Source: Fidelibacterota bacterium
GTDB taxonomy: Bacteria > Fidelibacterota > UBA2242
Length of the DNA: 5,716 bases
Assembly (NCBI GenBank): GCA_016936335.1
Contig: JAFGXZ010000163.1
Span: 1 to 5,716, forward strand
Direction of reading: 5' to 3'
Made by a program: the position numbers and the translations under genes. Positions within the stretch are counted from its first letter, which is position 1. Each line of letters starts with the position of its first letter. A model generated the notes under the pieces. That model searched no databases. It had not been told where the DNA came from and worked only from the letters and a program-made list of their open reading frames with translations. This document shows positions 1-5,641 of the stretch, piece after piece.

Positions 1-845
1 ATAAACACGGCCAGATTATATCGGCCAGCCGGCGAACTGATATTCCGTCATTTTATGGAGACTGGTTTTATCAACAGATCATCCGGGGATTTGTGGATGT
101 ACCCAGTCCATTTTCAAATAAAATCTCCCGGATTTCATTGAAACCCGATGAAGTCGACGCAATAGTCTTTTGGTCAAAAGAGTATAAACCGTTTATTCCG
201 ATTCTAAAAAAAATCGAATCTCTCTACGAACATCACTTTTTGTTCCACTTCACAATCAACGGATTCCAGGGCGATGCCAAACAGCTCTTTGAACCGAACA
301 CACCGGATTTTCAATCCGTCTTTCGAACCGCAACATTTCTTTCAGAGCATTATGGCAAAGAATCAGTTCTCTGGCGCTTTGATCCGATCATTCTGTCCTC
401 TATTACACCGGCCGATGAACGTATCAAGACCTTTGCATTTCTCGCCGGTAAACTGGAAGGCATTGTAGCCCGCTGTTATGTCAGTTTTGTCGATCTGTAT
501 GGCAAAGTACAGCGACGCTTTAAAAAACATGAACAGAACAATGCTGTCCATTTCTATCGACCACAATTATCTGAACAAGTCGAAATTTCCCGGCAAATAA
601 ACACAATTGCCTCCAATCATGGCATCCGTGTATTTTGCTGCTGCGAGAATAACATTGCCGATTTTTCCGGTATTTCAAGGGGTCACTGCATCGATACGGA
701 ACTGCTGCAACGATTGTATCCCGAAACCAGATTCAGACACCATTTGAAACCCACCCGTAAAGAATGCGGCTGTTATGCAAGTCGCGATATAGGTACTTAC
801 AATACATGTCAGCACCATTGTCTGTATTGCTATGCAAATCAGTGA
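1..845 (+). CDS. DUF1848 family protein with C-terminal radical-SAM-like cysteine cluster (5' partial)
   Basis: Function unknown; the family (DUF1848, PF08902) is named for a C-terminal cysteine cluster like the Fe-S site of radical SAM enzymes. The frame is open from base 3 (about 280 visible codons) and the N-terminal part reads SASRRTDIP then FYGDWFYQQ (bases 21-77), which is the conserved family start. The GTG at 93 is therefore an internal valine and the true start lies just left of the window. The C-terminus shows CGC at 765-773 and then a CX3CX2C triad, C-QHH-C-LY-C, at 807-830, followed by a five-codon tail and TGA. A CCCE run sits at 636-647. The cluster is at the opposite end from that of normal radical SAM proteins, so binding of an Fe-S cluster is inference. 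Known members are about 300 residues, so little is missing. The stop directly abuts the stop of the convergent oxidoreductase gene. Confidence 0.88.
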   Translation, partial: KHGQIISASRRTDIPSFYGDWFYQQIIRGFVDVPSPFSNKISRISLKPDEVDAIVFWSKEYKPFIPILKKIESLYEHHFLFHFTINGFQGDAKQLFEPNTPDFQSVFRTATFLSEHYGKESVLWRFDPIILSSITPADERIKTFAFLAGKLEGIVARCYVSFVDLYGKVQRRFKKHEQNNAVHFYRPQLSEQVEISRQINTIASNHGIRVFCCCENNIADFSGISRGHCIDTELLQRLYPETRFRHHLKPTRKECGCYASRDIGTYNTCQHHCLYCYANQ

Positions 846-1832
846 TTATTCCATAGGATATTTAAAATTCCATTGCGCCCTGATACTATCCATGGTTTCC
901 ATAATAGTCAGGGTTTCATCCAGTGTCAAAATATCACTTTCGGTTTTACCTTTGGCCAGACAATCCATGACTTCAATCGCCTGATAGGTGTATCCGCGAC
1001 CCAAGAGAGGAAATTCTTCGATAATTTCCTTATCTCCAATGGTAATACAGGCATGTCTCAATTGATTCCAGGGACCATAAATGTGGATAAAACCATTGGT
1101 GCCAAAAATAATCGACTCCCTCTTTGTTTCCAGCGTATTTGCTGAAAATATCGAAGCTGTTTTATTGCTATCATATTCAAATATAAAAGAGCCCTGTTCA
1201 TCCACGCCTGATTTACCAAAATAGCCACTGGTCTTAATTGTGGCAGGCTGTCTATCAAATACATATGAAGCAAAGGAAATTGGGTAGACACCAACATCCA
1301 GAAGCGCACCACCACCCAGATTGGGATTGAAAACACGACTTTCGAAACCTTTATCCGAACGAAATCCAAAATCTGACTGTAAATAACGAACATCACCTAT
1401 CAATTCATCTTTCAGCCATGATTTCACTTTTTGAAACAGTGGCGTAAAACGAACCCACATCGCCTCCATCAGGAAAACATTGTTCGCTCGTGCAGCTGCG
1501 ATCATTTCCCTGGCTTCAATGGCATTCATGGCGAAGGGCTTTTCACAAAGTACAGCCTTTCCTGCGTTCAGGCACAATATCGCATTTTCCTTGTGAAACG
1601 GGTGTGGTGTTGCGATATATACAGCATCCACTTCCGAACATGCCGCCAATTCCTCATAACTGCCAAAACGGAGTGGAATATCAAAATCATTGGCAAATTT
1701 TTCAGCATTTTCGGGACTGCGAGAACCCACGGCCACCAATTCTGCGTTTTCGAGAAGTTTCAGATCAGCAGCAAACACATGGGCAATACCACCGGTTGCC
1801 AGGATTCCCCATCGGATTTTTTGATTCATCAT
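846..1832 (-). CDS. Gfo/Idh/MocA family NAD(P)-dependent oxidoreductase, dihydrodiol/xylose dehydrogenase-like
   Basis: A 328-residue cytoplasmic dehydrogenase of normal family length. The N-terminal Rossmann fold has GILATGGIA (residues 9-17) for the dinucleotide, then VYIATPHPFH (71-80) and the family signature CEKP (96-99), whose Lys98 is the usual catalytic/cofactor lysine. The C-terminal domain carries GGGALLDVGVYP (173-184). The Asp-x-Gly-x-Tyr form, rather than a histidine, resembles dimeric dihydrodiol dehydrogenase and NADP-xylose dehydrogenase, where lysine and tyrosine are catalytic; Tyr183 is the likely counterpart. The substrate (sugar, inositol or diol) cannot be told from sequence. 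Residue 12 is Ala where many relatives have Gly. The start is ATG-ATG at 1832/1829, preceded on the minus strand by AGGGG (1840-1844) seven bases upstream. The gene is divergent from the GltS-like transporter and convergent, with a zero-base gap, with the DUF1848 gene. Confidence 0.92.
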   Translation of the reverse strand: MMNQKIRWGILATGGIAHVFAADLKLLENAELVAVGSRSPENAEKFANDFDIPLRFGSYEELAACSEVDAVYIATPHPFHKENAILCLNAGKAVLCEKPFAMNAIEAREMIAAARANNVFLMEAMWVRFTPLFQKVKSWLKDELIGDVRYLQSDFGFRSDKGFESRVFNPNLGGGALLDVGVYPISFASYVFDRQPATIKTSGYFGKSGVDEQGSFIFEYDSNKTASIFSANTLETKRESIIFGTNGFIHIYGPWNQLRHACITIGDKEIIEEFPLLGRGYTYQAIEVMDCLAKGKTESDILTLDETLTIMETMDSIRAQWNFKYPME

Positions 1833-1861
1833 AATGGAGCCCCTTTATTTATTTTCAGGAC

Positions 1862-1891
1862 AATGTATGGATTTATCATCCTAATTGTCAA
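1862..1891 (-). promoter_or_regulatory. candidate sigma70-type promoter for the oxidoreductase gene
   Basis: On the minus strand a perfect TTGACA (1886-1891) is followed 18 bases later by TACATT (1862-1867, 4 of 6 to TATAAT), about 30 bases upstream of the ATG. The -35 box is strong, the -10 box mediocre and the spacer one base long. No experimental support; the host's promoter consensus is unknown. Confidence 0.4.
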
Positions 1892-1895
1892 TCTC

Positions 1896-1912
1896 AATAC
1901 TCATTGAGTATT
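1896..1912. promoter_or_regulatory. 17-bp inverted repeat, candidate operator
   Basis: AATACTCA-T-TGAGTATT has perfect 8-bp arms around one base. It lies just upstream of the TTGACA box of the oxidoreductase promoter, in the 169-bp region between two divergent genes, where an operator is expected. I cannot assign the regulator family. The dyad symmetry is directly seen; binding is inferred. Confidence 0.45.
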
Positions 1913-1915
1913 TGC

Positions 1916-1930
1916 AATAGTTACACTATT
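1916..1930. promoter_or_regulatory. 15-bp inverted repeat matching a FadR/GntR-type operator
   Basis: AATAGT-TAC-ACTATT has perfect 6-bp arms. Its core, TAGTTACACTA (1918-1928), fits the TNGTNNNACNA pattern described for FadR-subfamily GntR regulators. It starts three bases after the preceding dyad, with centres 19 bp apart (1904 and 1923), and lies on the transporter side of the region. No regulator gene is present in the window, so the link is inferred from the motif alone. Confidence 0.4.
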
Positions 1931-2001
1931 TTTTAACTTAATTCAAAATCGTACAGATGTTATCAAGTAGTGAGAGAAATTAACAGAGGGGACAGAGATC
2001 G

Positions 2002-3366
2002 ATGAACATTCCATTTCCATTTCAACCTATGCTAACCTTTGGATTTTTATCAATCATGTTATTAATTGGCATTTATCTCAGGAATAAACTAAGGTTTTTC
2101 CAATATTTTCTGATCCCCAGTTGCCTGCTTGGTGGTATTCTTGGCCTGATTTTCGTAAGTACCGGCATTATAAAAATCGGGGCATCTTCTCTGGAAACTT
2201 TCGCGTACCATTTTTTCAATATTTCCTTTATTTCAGTTGGTCTGTCCAGCAGTAACGAAGATGAGAAAAACAATATACGTGGTAAAGACTATATCCGTGG
2301 ATCTGTCTGGATGGCCCTTATTCAAAGTATCTCGTTCTCCCTACAGGCTGTAATCGGGGGCGGAATCGTTCTTTTATTTGGACTTTTCGGGATGAAACTG
2401 TTTCCGACGTTCGGCTTCCTCCTTTCGCTGGGATTCGAAGAGGGACCTGGTCAGGCATTATCATTTGGAAAAGTCTGGGAAACCGTTGGTTTTGAACATG
2501 CCGCCACAATCGGTCTGACGTTTGCCGCGATCGGGTTTCTGTTCTCCTTTTTCGTCGGTGTTCCGATTGCTAACTGGGGAATCCGCAAGGGTCATTCCAC
2601 TCTGGCGCCAAGCTCTTTACCAAAACATTTTTTAAAAGGGATTATTCCCAAAGATCATGAAAAAGAGTCGGCCGGCAATTTGACCATGCATTCCGGCAAC
2701 ATTGAAACACTGGCGTTTCATGCGGCACTCATTGGCTTCGTATATATTTTGGCCTACTTTGTAACATTGCTTTTGGGGAAATTTCTGCCTCCCGATGTTG
2801 CAAAAATGCTTTGGGGATTTTTCTTTTTTATCGGTATGGTCCTCGCATTTTTGGTCAAAATGATCATGAAACGATTGAAAATAGATCACCTGATCGACAC
2901 GGGTTTGCAACGGCGCATTACCGGTCTTGCCGTAGATTATTTGATCGTTTCCACGGTAATGGCCATCCAGGTCGTAGTTCTCTGGAAGTATATTGTCCCG
3001 GTTACAGTTATCGCTGTGCTTGGTGGACTCGTGACAACTTTCATGGTAATTTTTCTTGGCCGAAGGCTCTGGAACCACAACATCGAACGGTCTGTAACCA
3101 TTTACGGGGCGGTGACCGGGACTGTGTCCAGCGGATTACTGTTACTTAGAATCGTCGATCCGGAATTCAAAACCCCTGTTGCCGTCGAAGTGGGATTGAT
3201 GAACCTGTTTATGGTTCCTATTATTCTGGGGTACGGTATCCTGATCAATGCACCATTGTGGTGGAACTGGAGTTTATTGCTGACCACCGGAGTTTTTGGG
3301 ATTGCACTGATTATTTCTCTACTGTTGTTAAAGTTTTTAAAATTAATCGGCGCTCCAAAATTTTAG
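2002..3366 (+). CDS. GltS-family (sodium/glutamate symporter-like, ESS family) membrane transporter
   Basis: A 454-residue inner-membrane protein with about 11 hydrophobic segments in two halves joined by a polar linker around residues 193-235. This is the inverted-repeat plan of the glutamate:sodium symporter family (E. coli GltS is about 401 residues, so this one is long). The first-half re-entrant loop reads GFEEGPGQALSFG (144-156) where classical GltS has a GGHGTA-type motif. The second-half loop reads YGAVTGTVSSGLLL (368-381) where GltS has GTTPTA. The fold assignment is good, but glutamate as substrate is doubtful because both substrate/ion loops differ; hence no gene symbol. The ATG at 2002 follows AGGGG (1987-1991) with a ten-base gap, slightly long. 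I found no convincing promoter boxes directly upstream. Divergent from the dehydrogenase gene with shared control DNA. Confidence 0.82.
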   Translation: MNIPFPFQPMLTFGFLSIMLLIGIYLRNKLRFFQYFLIPSCLLGGILGLIFVSTGIIKIGASSLETFAYHFFNISFISVGLSSSNEDEKNNIRGKDYIRGSVWMALIQSISFSLQAVIGGGIVLLFGLFGMKLFPTFGFLLSLGFEEGPGQALSFGKVWETVGFEHAATIGLTFAAIGFLFSFFVGVPIANWGIRKGHSTLAPSSLPKHFLKGIIPKDHEKESAGNLTMHSGNIETLAFHAALIGFVYILAYFVTLLLGKFLPPDVAKMLWGFFFFIGMVLAFLVKMIMKRLKIDHLIDTGLQRRITGLAVDYLIVSTVMAIQVVVLWKYIVPVTVIAVLGGLVTTFMVIFLGRRLWNHNIERSVTIYGAVTGTVSSGLLLLRIVDPEFKTPVAVEVGLMNLFMVPIILGYGILINAPLWWNWSLLLTTGVFGIALIISLLLLKFLKLIGAPKF

Positions 3367-3380
3367 CTGGCCATATTCAT

Positions 3381-3408
3381 TTGAAATTCACCGGGAATTT
3401 TATAGATT
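3381..3408 (+). promoter_or_regulatory. candidate promoter for the exported-protein gene
   Basis: TTGAAA (3381-3386), a 16-base spacer and TAGATT (3403-3408) lie about 55 bases upstream of the ATG at 3463, in the 96-bp gap after the transporter gene. A small inverted repeat, AAATTC-ACCGG-GAATTT (3384-3400), fills the spacer. It could be an operator or a very weak hairpin; it lacks the GC stem and T-run of an intrinsic terminator. Confidence 0.3.
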
Positions 3409-3462
3409 AGCCACACTTTGTTCTATGTAACACTGACGATGCCGTAAAAGACTGGTAAATTT

Positions 3463-4185
3463 ATGCTAAAAACACAAAAACAGATCGTTCGATATATCGG
3501 GATAATAATATTATCCAGCATACCCGGATGGGCACAAACCAAAGTGTATACCGCAGACTTTCTGATCGAGAATGAAAAAAAATACACCAGCCGTGGTGAG
3601 TTTATAGAAAACGATCAGACGGCAATTAAAAATACCCTGATTTTTAATGAACAGGGAAGCATCATCATCACGGAAAATGTCACATTTGATAGTCAAACAT
3701 TTCAACCCGTAGAAGTGAAAACAGTTGACCTGCAGACCGGTCGACTTGAGGAAATTTACCAGACGGAACAGGGCTATAAACTGCGCTACCGGGCACACAC
3801 CGACACGCCAATTCAGGAAAAAATTATTCGCCAAAGCGGGATAACATTACACGGATCCTATATGCCGGTGTATATTTCCAACAAAATGAACCGGATTATA
3901 AACGGCGAAGTTCTCGCTTTTCAGCTGCTGATTGTAGACAGACTCAGCAGTTATGAATTTCAAATCTGTCAGAACGGTATTAAAACAGTAGATGGCAGGG
4001 ATTACCTGGAGATAATTCTGGAACCCACATCCTGGATTGTAAAACAGTTTGTTCCGTCCATAAGTTTTTACTATTCACCGGACGATTATCTGAAGATCGT
4101 CCGATATCGTGGGGCAATTGGTCCCCGCGATGCAGCCGGAAATATCCAGACCGGTGAAATCATATTCCATTACCCGGCTGAATGA
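3463..4185 (+). CDS. exported hypothetical protein, beta-rich
   Basis: I do not recognise a named family with confidence. The 240-residue product begins with a signal peptide: basic residues (K3, K6, R10), a hydrophobic core at about 11-21, and probable cleavage after PGWA (residue 24). No lipobox cysteine is present, so it is likely periplasmic or outer-surface. The mature part is an alternating polar/hydrophobic beta-strand pattern. A FDSQTFQPVEV stretch (75-85) and GSYMPVYIS (131-139) followed by LAFQLLIVDRLSSYEFQI (151-168) recall the layout of DUF3108-like periplasmic proteins, a weak likeness from memory. There is one cysteine (169), and no catalytic motif or repeat. The ATG at 3463 has no clear Shine-Dalgarno, but the signal peptide fixes the start region. 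The 96-bp gap and candidate own promoter argue against tight coupling with the transporter. Convergent with ychF across 62 bp. Confidence 0.75.
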   Translation: MLKTQKQIVRYIGIIILSSIPGWAQTKVYTADFLIENEKKYTSRGEFIENDQTAIKNTLIFNEQGSIIITENVTFDSQTFQPVEVKTVDLQTGRLEEIYQTEQGYKLRYRAHTDTPIQEKIIRQSGITLHGSYMPVYISNKMNRIINGEVLAFQLLIVDRLSSYEFQICQNGIKTVDGRDYLEIILEPTSWIVKQFVPSISFYYSPDDYLKIVRYRGAIGPRDAAGNIQTGEIIFHYPAE

Positions 4186-4247
4186 CAATTGGGATATACA
4201 TCGTTCAATTTTAGAAATATATGTAAAATAATTGCCGCTTATTGCCT

Positions 4248-5351
4248 CTATCCTGGCGCCAGTTTAAATGTAATTACATCGCCATCCTTAACGATATAAT
4301 TTTTGCCTTCGATATGCGTTAATCCCTGGTCATGCATCAGTCTTTCGGATCGGGTCTTTTCAATATCACTCCAGTGACGGATTTCCGCCCTGATAAACCG
4401 TTCCTCAAAACTACTGTGAATTTGAGCCGCAGCCTTGACTGCAGCTGAGCCAACCGTTACTGTCCAAGCCTGACAAATATTGGATTCCATTGTAAAAAAT
4501 GTAATCAGTTTCAGCAGTGAATAACCGGCATTTATCAATCGATTCAAACCTGGTTCCTGAATATGCCATTCTCTTATTAGCAACTGCCGTTCATCGGGCT
4601 CAAGTTCCGCCATTTCCAATTCCAGATTTGCAGAAACAGTCAGAAAAAGGTTGCCTGTGGAAAGGGCAAATTTTTCAAATTCCTGCGTTAATGCTGACTT
4701 CTTTCCAGATGTCGCTTCATCTTCAGATATATTACCCAATATCAGCACCGGCTTATTTGATAATAATGCCAATTCCCGGATAAAAGCCTCTTCCTCCGGA
4801 TGAGTGTGATAACTTTTCGCAGATTTTCCCTTAGACAGCAACTCTTTCAACTCTTCCAGAATGGCCATCTGTTTCTTCATCTGCTGGTCTCCAATACGGG
4901 CCTTTGCTTGAATTTTATGAATGCGATTTTCAACGGTCTCCAGGTCTTTTAGCAAAATTTCCGTCTCCACGATCTCAAAATCCCGTTTGGGATCCAGTCG
5001 TTCGTCGATATGCGCCACATTGGGGTCCTCAAAACAGCGCACCACATGCACCAAAGCATCCACAGTCTGGATATGACTGAGGAACTGATTGCCCAATCCT
5101 TCCCCTTTGGACGCACCTCTAACCAGTCCGGCAATATCAACAAAATGCAAAGTAGTTGGAATTACTTTCTCCGGATGGTAGATATTTTTGAGTAATTCAA
5201 GACGTTTATCCGGCACTTCAACAACGCCGACATGTGGATCAATCGTACAAAAAGGGTAATTTTCCATAGCGACACCCGCATGAGTCAGGGCATTAAACAG
5301 GGTTGATTTGCCGACATTTGGCAGACCGATGATGCCACATTTGAATCCCAT
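4248..5351 (-). CDS. ychF: redox-regulated ribosome-binding ATPase YchF
   Basis: A universal Obg-related P-loop ATPase of 367 residues (E. coli about 363) that binds the 70S ribosome/50S subunit and is linked to translation control and oxidative-stress sensitivity. Visible landmarks are the Walker A GLPNVGKST (9-17), the NYPFCT block with Cys35 (the redox-sensitive cysteine of E. coli YchF), DIAGLV (72-77), His114 in NVAH (the catalytic histidine, same number as in E. coli) and a degenerate G4 site NISE (207-210) in place of NKxD, the change that explains ATP rather than GTP preference. A coiled-coil insert lies near 130-175. The C-terminal TGS domain (about 284-367) has AWTV, IHSSFEERFIRAE and NYIVKDGDVITF. 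The start is well fixed: GGAG (5357-5360 on the plus strand as CTCC) lies five bases before the ATG. The stop is TAG. All key residues are intact. Confidence 0.97.
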   Translation of the reverse strand: MGFKCGIIGLPNVGKSTLFNALTHAGVAMENYPFCTIDPHVGVVEVPDKRLELLKNIYHPEKVIPTTLHFVDIAGLVRGASKGEGLGNQFLSHIQTVDALVHVVRCFEDPNVAHIDERLDPKRDFEIVETEILLKDLETVENRIHKIQAKARIGDQQMKKQMAILEELKELLSKGKSAKSYHTHPEEEAFIRELALLSNKPVLILGNISEDEATSGKKSALTQEFEKFALSTGNLFLTVSANLELEMAELEPDERQLLIREWHIQEPGLNRLINAGYSLLKLITFFTMESNICQAWTVTVGSAAVKAAAQIHSSFEERFIRAEIRHWSDIEKTRSERLMHDQGLTHIEGKNYIVKDGDVITFKLAPG

Positions 5352-5400
5352 TTTATCTCCAAAAATCTGTTTTCAATATCATCACTGTTGAAATATACGG

Positions 5401-5423
5401 AATTATTTAGAGTAGAAATAATT
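5401..5423. repeat. AT-rich inverted repeat upstream of ychF
   Basis: AATTATTT (5401-5408), a seven-base loop, then AAATAATT (5416-5423), perfect 8-bp arms, followed by three T on the plus strand. It would fall in the ychF 5' leader if transcription starts near 5450, or form a small operator. The all-AT stem is too weak for a confident terminator, and dyads of this composition can arise by chance. Confidence 0.35.
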
Positions 5424-5434
5424 TTTATGAATGA

Positions 5435-5462
5435 TTGATTCTGCTTGCGCCAGGATTATAAA
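5435..5462 (+). promoter_or_regulatory. candidate promoter reading towards the tRNA-Asp region
   Basis: TTGATT (5435-5440), a 16-base spacer and TATAAA (5457-5462, 5 of 6 to consensus) would start RNA about 38 bases before the first tRNA-like block at 5507. It is the best plus-strand promoter I see ahead of the intact tRNA, which would then be made as part of a longer precursor through the broken copy. Confidence 0.35.
5455..5460 (-). promoter_or_regulatory. candidate -10 box for ychF
   Basis: A perfect TATAAT on the minus strand, about 104 bases upstream of the ychF ATG, overlapping the plus-strand TATAAA. No TTGACA-like box is found at 16-18 bases, so it would depend on an activator or a different consensus. 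A second choice is TATATT (5392-5397), also without a -35 box. Confidence 0.22.
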
Positions 5463-5481
5463 ATCTTTAAATTTGCGTCCG

Positions 5482-5495
5482 CCTGAGTGATCAGG
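5482..5495. repeat. small hairpin before the tRNA-like block
   Basis: CCTGA-GTGA-TCAGG: a perfect 5-bp stem with a tetraloop, just before the first tRNA-Asp-like block and followed by TCTTT. It is too short for a sure terminator. It could be a processing structure in a tRNA precursor leader or part of the neighbouring repeat cluster. Confidence 0.3.
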
Positions 5496-5518
5496 TCTTT
5501 GAAAATGGAGCCGTAGTT

Positions 5519-5534
5519 TCCCGATGCATCGGGA
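5519..5534. repeat. perfect 16-bp palindrome in the D-loop position
   Basis: TCCCGATGCATCGGGA equals its own reverse complement over all 16 bases. It sits exactly between GGAGCCGTAGTT and TTAGAGCAC, where the intact tRNA has CAACTGG. I associate this style of palindrome with dispersed intergenic repeats of FCB-group genomes; this is recollection and was not searched. Confidence 0.75.
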
Positions 5535-5540
5535 TTAGAG

Positions 5541-5608
5541 CACGGGTCTGCGTGAACTGCAAAACGAAGTGACGCTGGACTTGTTCTGCGAAGCGTAGCG
5601 AAGCAGGA
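5541..5608. repeat. hairpin-rich repeat segment inside the broken tRNA copy
   Basis: Several nested symmetries are visible. CACG-GGTCTG-CGTG (5541-5554) is a 4-bp stem. An imperfect hairpin at 5559-5589 pairs GCAAAACGAAGT with ACTTGTTCTGC around the loop GACGCTGG, with one mismatch and one bulged G. TTCTGC (5584-5589) pairs with GCAGGA (5603-5608, one G-T pair) around a 13-base loop. The last two share bases 5584-5589, so they exclude each other. A direct repeat GCGAAGC-GTA-GCGAAGC spans 5588-5604. No open reading frame of note is present. The density of symmetry suggests a mobile or structural repeat unit rather than random drift. Confidence 0.55.
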
Positions 5609-5641
5609 TTACGCCGGAAGTTTTCAACGATTTTTTAAAAT

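Larger units (their letters stand above)
5502..5622 (+). pseudogene. broken tRNA-Asp copy interrupted by palindromic repeat sequence
   Basis: Three blocks match the intact tRNA-Asp gene downstream, in the same order and strand. Bases 5502-5518 are identical over 17 bp to 5637-5653 (AAAATGGAGCCGTAGTT, including four bases of 5' flank). TTAGAGCAC at 5535-5543 is identical to 5661-5669. ACGCCGGAAGTT at 5611-5622 matches 5679-5690 in 11 of 12. Between blocks one and two, the seven D-loop bases CAACTGG are replaced by a 16-bp palindrome. Between blocks two and three, the nine bases TGGCCTGTC are replaced by 67 bp of hairpin-rich sequence. The T arm and 3' acceptor strand are missing, so this cannot be a working tRNA. 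A 7-bp inverted pair TTGAAAA/TTTTCAA (5499-5505 and 5621-5627) brackets the unit. It may be a decayed duplicate or a member of a tRNA-derived repeat family. Confidence 0.7.

Noticed and set aside
1431..1907. Plus-strand reading frame of 158 codons opposite the oxidoreductase
   Set aside because: It lies antisense to a clear Gfo/Idh/MocA gene, has no recognisable motifs and a composition typical of a shadow frame; the same holds for the other frames overlapping the five named genes.
1912..1939. Plus-strand promoter TTGCAA ... TAACTT for the transporter
   Set aside because: The -10 box matches only three of six bases and other combinations are no better, so I do not call a promoter position for this gene.
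3384..3405. Hairpin AAATTC-ACCGG-GAATTT as terminator of the transporter gene
   Set aside because: The stem is six mostly A-T pairs and is followed by TATAG, not a T run; it is better seen as a minor dyad within a candidate promoter.
4186..4247. Terminator between the convergent exported-protein and ychF genes
   Set aside because: Only 5-bp A-T stems (AATTG/CAATT with a 14-base loop; AATAA/TTATT with a 7-base loop) are present, and the ATTGCC-GCTT-ATTGCC direct repeat is too short to mean much.
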